Source: Micrococcales bacterium (GTDB lineage Bacteria; Actinomycetota; Actinomycetes; Actinomycetales; Cellulomonadaceae). Taken from it: a stretch of 8,232 nucleotides of DNA. The DNA is taken from contig WRCL01000063.1 of the NCBI GenBank assembly GCA_009783975.1, forward strand, positions 1 to 8,232, in the 5' to 3' direction. The notes under the pieces are model-generated. The model saw only the letters and a list, made by a program, of their open reading frames with translations. It searched no databases and was not told the DNA's origin. A program made the position numbers and the translations under genes. This document shows positions 6,230 through 8,232 of this stretch, piece after piece; the first letter of the stretch is position 1, and each line of letters opens with the position of its first letter.

Positions 6230-8221
6230 CTACTCCAGCGACCCGCGGATGTTCAGCTCGGAGACCGCAGTGTCGTGGTACTTCTCACCGGGTTCGACCG
6301 ACAAGATCGTGATGCGCAGGCTCGTCGTGGCACGTTGGTAGTCGTGCGGGACGGTGATGAGCTCAAAGCTGCCGAACGACGAAGCCAGCCCTTGTCGCAC
6401 GACCGGCGACGACGGGCCAGAGAAGGTCAGCTCGACGCAGGTGGGACGCCCGTTGTGGACGAAGGTGCCCGCGTCTTTTTGGTACCCGTTGGCAATCCCC
6501 ACCGCGCTGATGAGCACCGGCTCGGAGAACTGCACCTCGATCCACTCCCCGACACCGTCGCCGGGCGCGCCCTCGTTCCACGCGGTGGTCAACAGCCCGT
6601 CGAACAGGTTCCCCGGGTCGTAGGTGTTCGGGCCGGTCGGCGGGTACCACGACGAGGCGGTGACGGTGTCGATGTTGTTGAGCCAGCCGTCGGGCAGCCC
6701 GTCGGGGTCTGCTTGCGGGGCGTAGCTGCTGCAGCTGCCGTACATGGGTCCGGGAGGATCCGTGGGTGTCTCGGTCGCGGTGGGCGTGGCTGAGACCACT
6801 GGCGGCGGTGTGAGCGTCGTCGTCGCTGGCGGCGGGGGACCGGTCGGCGTCGACGCCGCCTCGGCGGTCCACGGCCACCACCGTTGCACCTGCCCGACCG
6901 CTGCGACCGCGACGAGGACGACGACCAGGGCGAACACAGCGACGACCGGTGCGGCTGACCGGCGTTTGCGCCGTGGGGGCGTGGCGGCCCACGGTGGTGG
7001 CACACCAGGTGGCAGCGTCGCCACGACGTACGGGGTGGCGACGTACGGCATCGCCACTGCGGCGGTTGGCGCCATGACGGTCGTCGGTGCGCCGACCGGC
7101 GGCAGCACGCTCGTCGCCGCCGGGTCCGCAGCAACCGGTGCTGGTGCGCCGGGACGCGCGTGGGGCAGCCCAGGTGGGGCCGTCCCCGGGTCGCGGCGCA
7201 CATGGTCAAGGTCGGCGCGGAACGCTGAGGCGTCCTGGTAACGGTCGGCGCGGTCTTTGGCCAGGGCCTTGGCCAGCACCTGGTCCAGGACGGCCGGGAC
7301 GCGCGGGTTGAGCGACGACGGGCGCGGCGCCGGGTCGTTGACGTGGGCGAACGCCGTGGCCACAGCTGAGTCGGTGACGAACGGGGGGCGTCCGGTGAGC
7401 ATCTCGAACAGCAGGCACCCAGCCGAGTACAGGTCTGAGCGGGCGTCGACGCGCTGGCCGAGGGCCTGCTCAGGTGACAGGTACGCGGCGGTGCCGATGA
7501 CGCCTTCGGTCTTCGTCGTCCCGGTCTCGGCGACGGTCCGGGCGATGCCGAAGTCCATGACCTTGACGGTCCCGGCACGGGTGATCATGACGTTGCCGGG
7601 TTTGATGTCGCGGTGGACGATCCCCGCCTGGTGGGAGAACTCCAAGGCGGCCAGGACGTCGGCGGTGATGCTCAGCGCCTGGTCGGTGGGCAGCGCCTGG
7701 GCGTTGGGCATGAGCTCACCCAACGGGTGGCCCACGACGCGTTCCATGACGATGAACGGCACGTGGGTGGTGCCCCCGCCGGGGTTGGGCAGGTCCGCCT
7801 CGTCGATGTCGTAGACCCGCACGATCGACGGGTGGTTGAGGCGCCCAGCAAGCTTGGCCTCACGGGTGAACCGCTCGCCGAACTGTGGGTCGCGCGCGAG
7901 GGAGAAGTGGGGGACCTTGATCGCGACCTGCCGTCCCAGCAGCTGGTCGAGGCCTTCGTGGACGTCGGCCATCCCACCGGCGCCGATGACCTTTCCCAGC
8001 TCGTACCGGCCGGCGAGCACGGTGACCGCTGGTTCGAGCGCCACTGGTTCTGGGGCCGGTGCTGGTGCTGGTGCGGCGGGCGTCGGGGCTGGTGCGCCTG
8101 CTGGCCCTGGTGGCGTCGCCTGCTGGACGGCCGGGGTCGCCAGGGTGTTGGGGGTGCGCAGGGCACCGGTGGCCACAGCAAGCTTGGGGTCGCCCAGGGG
8201 TTGGGCGAGGATCCCGGTCAC
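6230..8221 (-). CDS. Membrane Ser/Thr protein kinase (PknB-type) with extracellular discoidin-like domain
   Basis: A Pro/Ala-rich N-terminal stretch (about 28-66) leads into a complete Hanks-type kinase domain (about 72-340): glycine loop GAGGMADV (80-87), VAIK Lys102, helix-C Glu121, HRDIKPGN (203-210, catalytic D205), DFG (223-225) and SPEQ (249-252). The activation loop has TKT (T236, T238) aligned with the autophosphorylated TQT of PknB, so it should be active. A Pro-rich juxtamembrane region ends in RRKRR (417-421) before one membrane helix (about 424-443), putting the kinase inside the cell. Outside lie a Thr/Pro linker and a domain (about 517-660) resembling the F5/8-type C/discoidin or NADase-type glycan-binding fold, with DGLLTTAWNEG (541-551), GEWIEVQF (558-565) and AVSELNIRG (652-660). 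C497 and C595 are the only external cysteines and may pair. There are no PASTA repeats. The frame is open to the window edge and GTG 8221 lacks start signals, so the gene may begin further upstream. Confidence 0.9.
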   Translation of the reverse strand: MTGILAQPLGDPKLAVATGALRTPNTLATPAVQQATPPGPAGAPAPTPAAPAPAPAPEPVALEPAVTVLAGRYELGKVIGAGGMADVHEGLDQLLGRQVAIKVPHFSLARDPQFGERFTREAKLAGRLNHPSIVRVYDIDEADLPNPGGGTTHVPFIVMERVVGHPLGELMPNAQALPTDQALSITADVLAALEFSHQAGIVHRDIKPGNVMITRAGTVKVMDFGIARTVAETGTTKTEGVIGTAAYLSPEQALGQRVDARSDLYSAGCLLFEMLTGRPPFVTDSAVATAFAHVNDPAPRPSSLNPRVPAVLDQVLAKALAKDRADRYQDASAFRADLDHVRRDPGTAPPGLPHARPGAPAPVAADPAATSVLPPVGAPTTVMAPTAAVAMPYVATPYVVATLPPGVPPPWAATPPRRKRRSAAPVVAVFALVVVLVAVAAVGQVQRWWPWTAEAASTPTGPPPPATTTLTPPPVVSATPTATETPTDPPGPMYGSCSSYAPQADPDGLPDGWLNNIDTVTASSWYPPTGPNTYDPGNLFDGLLTTAWNEGAPGDGVGEWIEVQFSEPVLISAVGIANGYQKDAGTFVHNGRPTCVELTFSGPSSPVVRQGLASSFGSFELITVPHDYQRATTSLRITILSVEPGEKYHDTAVSELNIRGSLE

Positions 8222-8232
8222 CTCGTGCAGGG

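Overview
The window is very GC-rich DNA, uses GTG starts freely and carries actinobacterial gene families: a DnaX with a long Ala/Pro-rich tail, a RecR followed by a DUF5063 protein, and a PknB-type kinase. This points to a high-GC actinomycete. A Micrococcales (Cellulomonas-like) source is a guess from protein flavour and is not proven.

Layout, left to right. (1) On the + strand, 23-751 encodes a 4'-phosphopantetheinyl transferase-like protein whose fold is recognisable but whose active-site residues look eroded. (2) 810-3050 is dnaX, the DNA polymerase III clamp-loader subunit. Its last codons and stop lie inside a 31-bp-stem inverted repeat (3036-3103) built from four copies of one 11-mer. 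(3) 3122-3160 is a compact promoter/operator region, followed by two genes overlapping by 4 bases (3151-3936 and 3933-4886). They resemble an AbiEi-type antitoxin/repressor with an Xre-type helix-turn-helix and an AbiEii-type nucleotidyltransferase toxin, that is, a type IV toxin-antitoxin or abortive-infection module. (4) 4983-5585 is recR. (5) 5653-6216 encodes a DUF5063 protein. (6) On the - strand, 6230-8221 is a membrane Ser/Thr protein kinase with an extracellular discoidin-like domain. It is convergent with the DUF5063 gene and open to the window edge.

The main point of interest is the dnaX-recR interval. In many bacteria these genes flank ybaB/ebfC, a small nucleoid-associated protein gene. 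Here no ybaB-like gene is visible, and the interval holds the AbiE-like pair behind a large hairpin and its own promoter/operator. This looks like a defence or toxin-antitoxin cassette placed in a core replication/repair locus.

Four transcription units (dnaX, the AbiE-like pair, recR, DUF5063) have a TAnnnT hexamer 6-7 nt before a start codon, which suggests leaderless mRNAs. No tRNA, rRNA, CRISPR array, transposase or integrase was seen.
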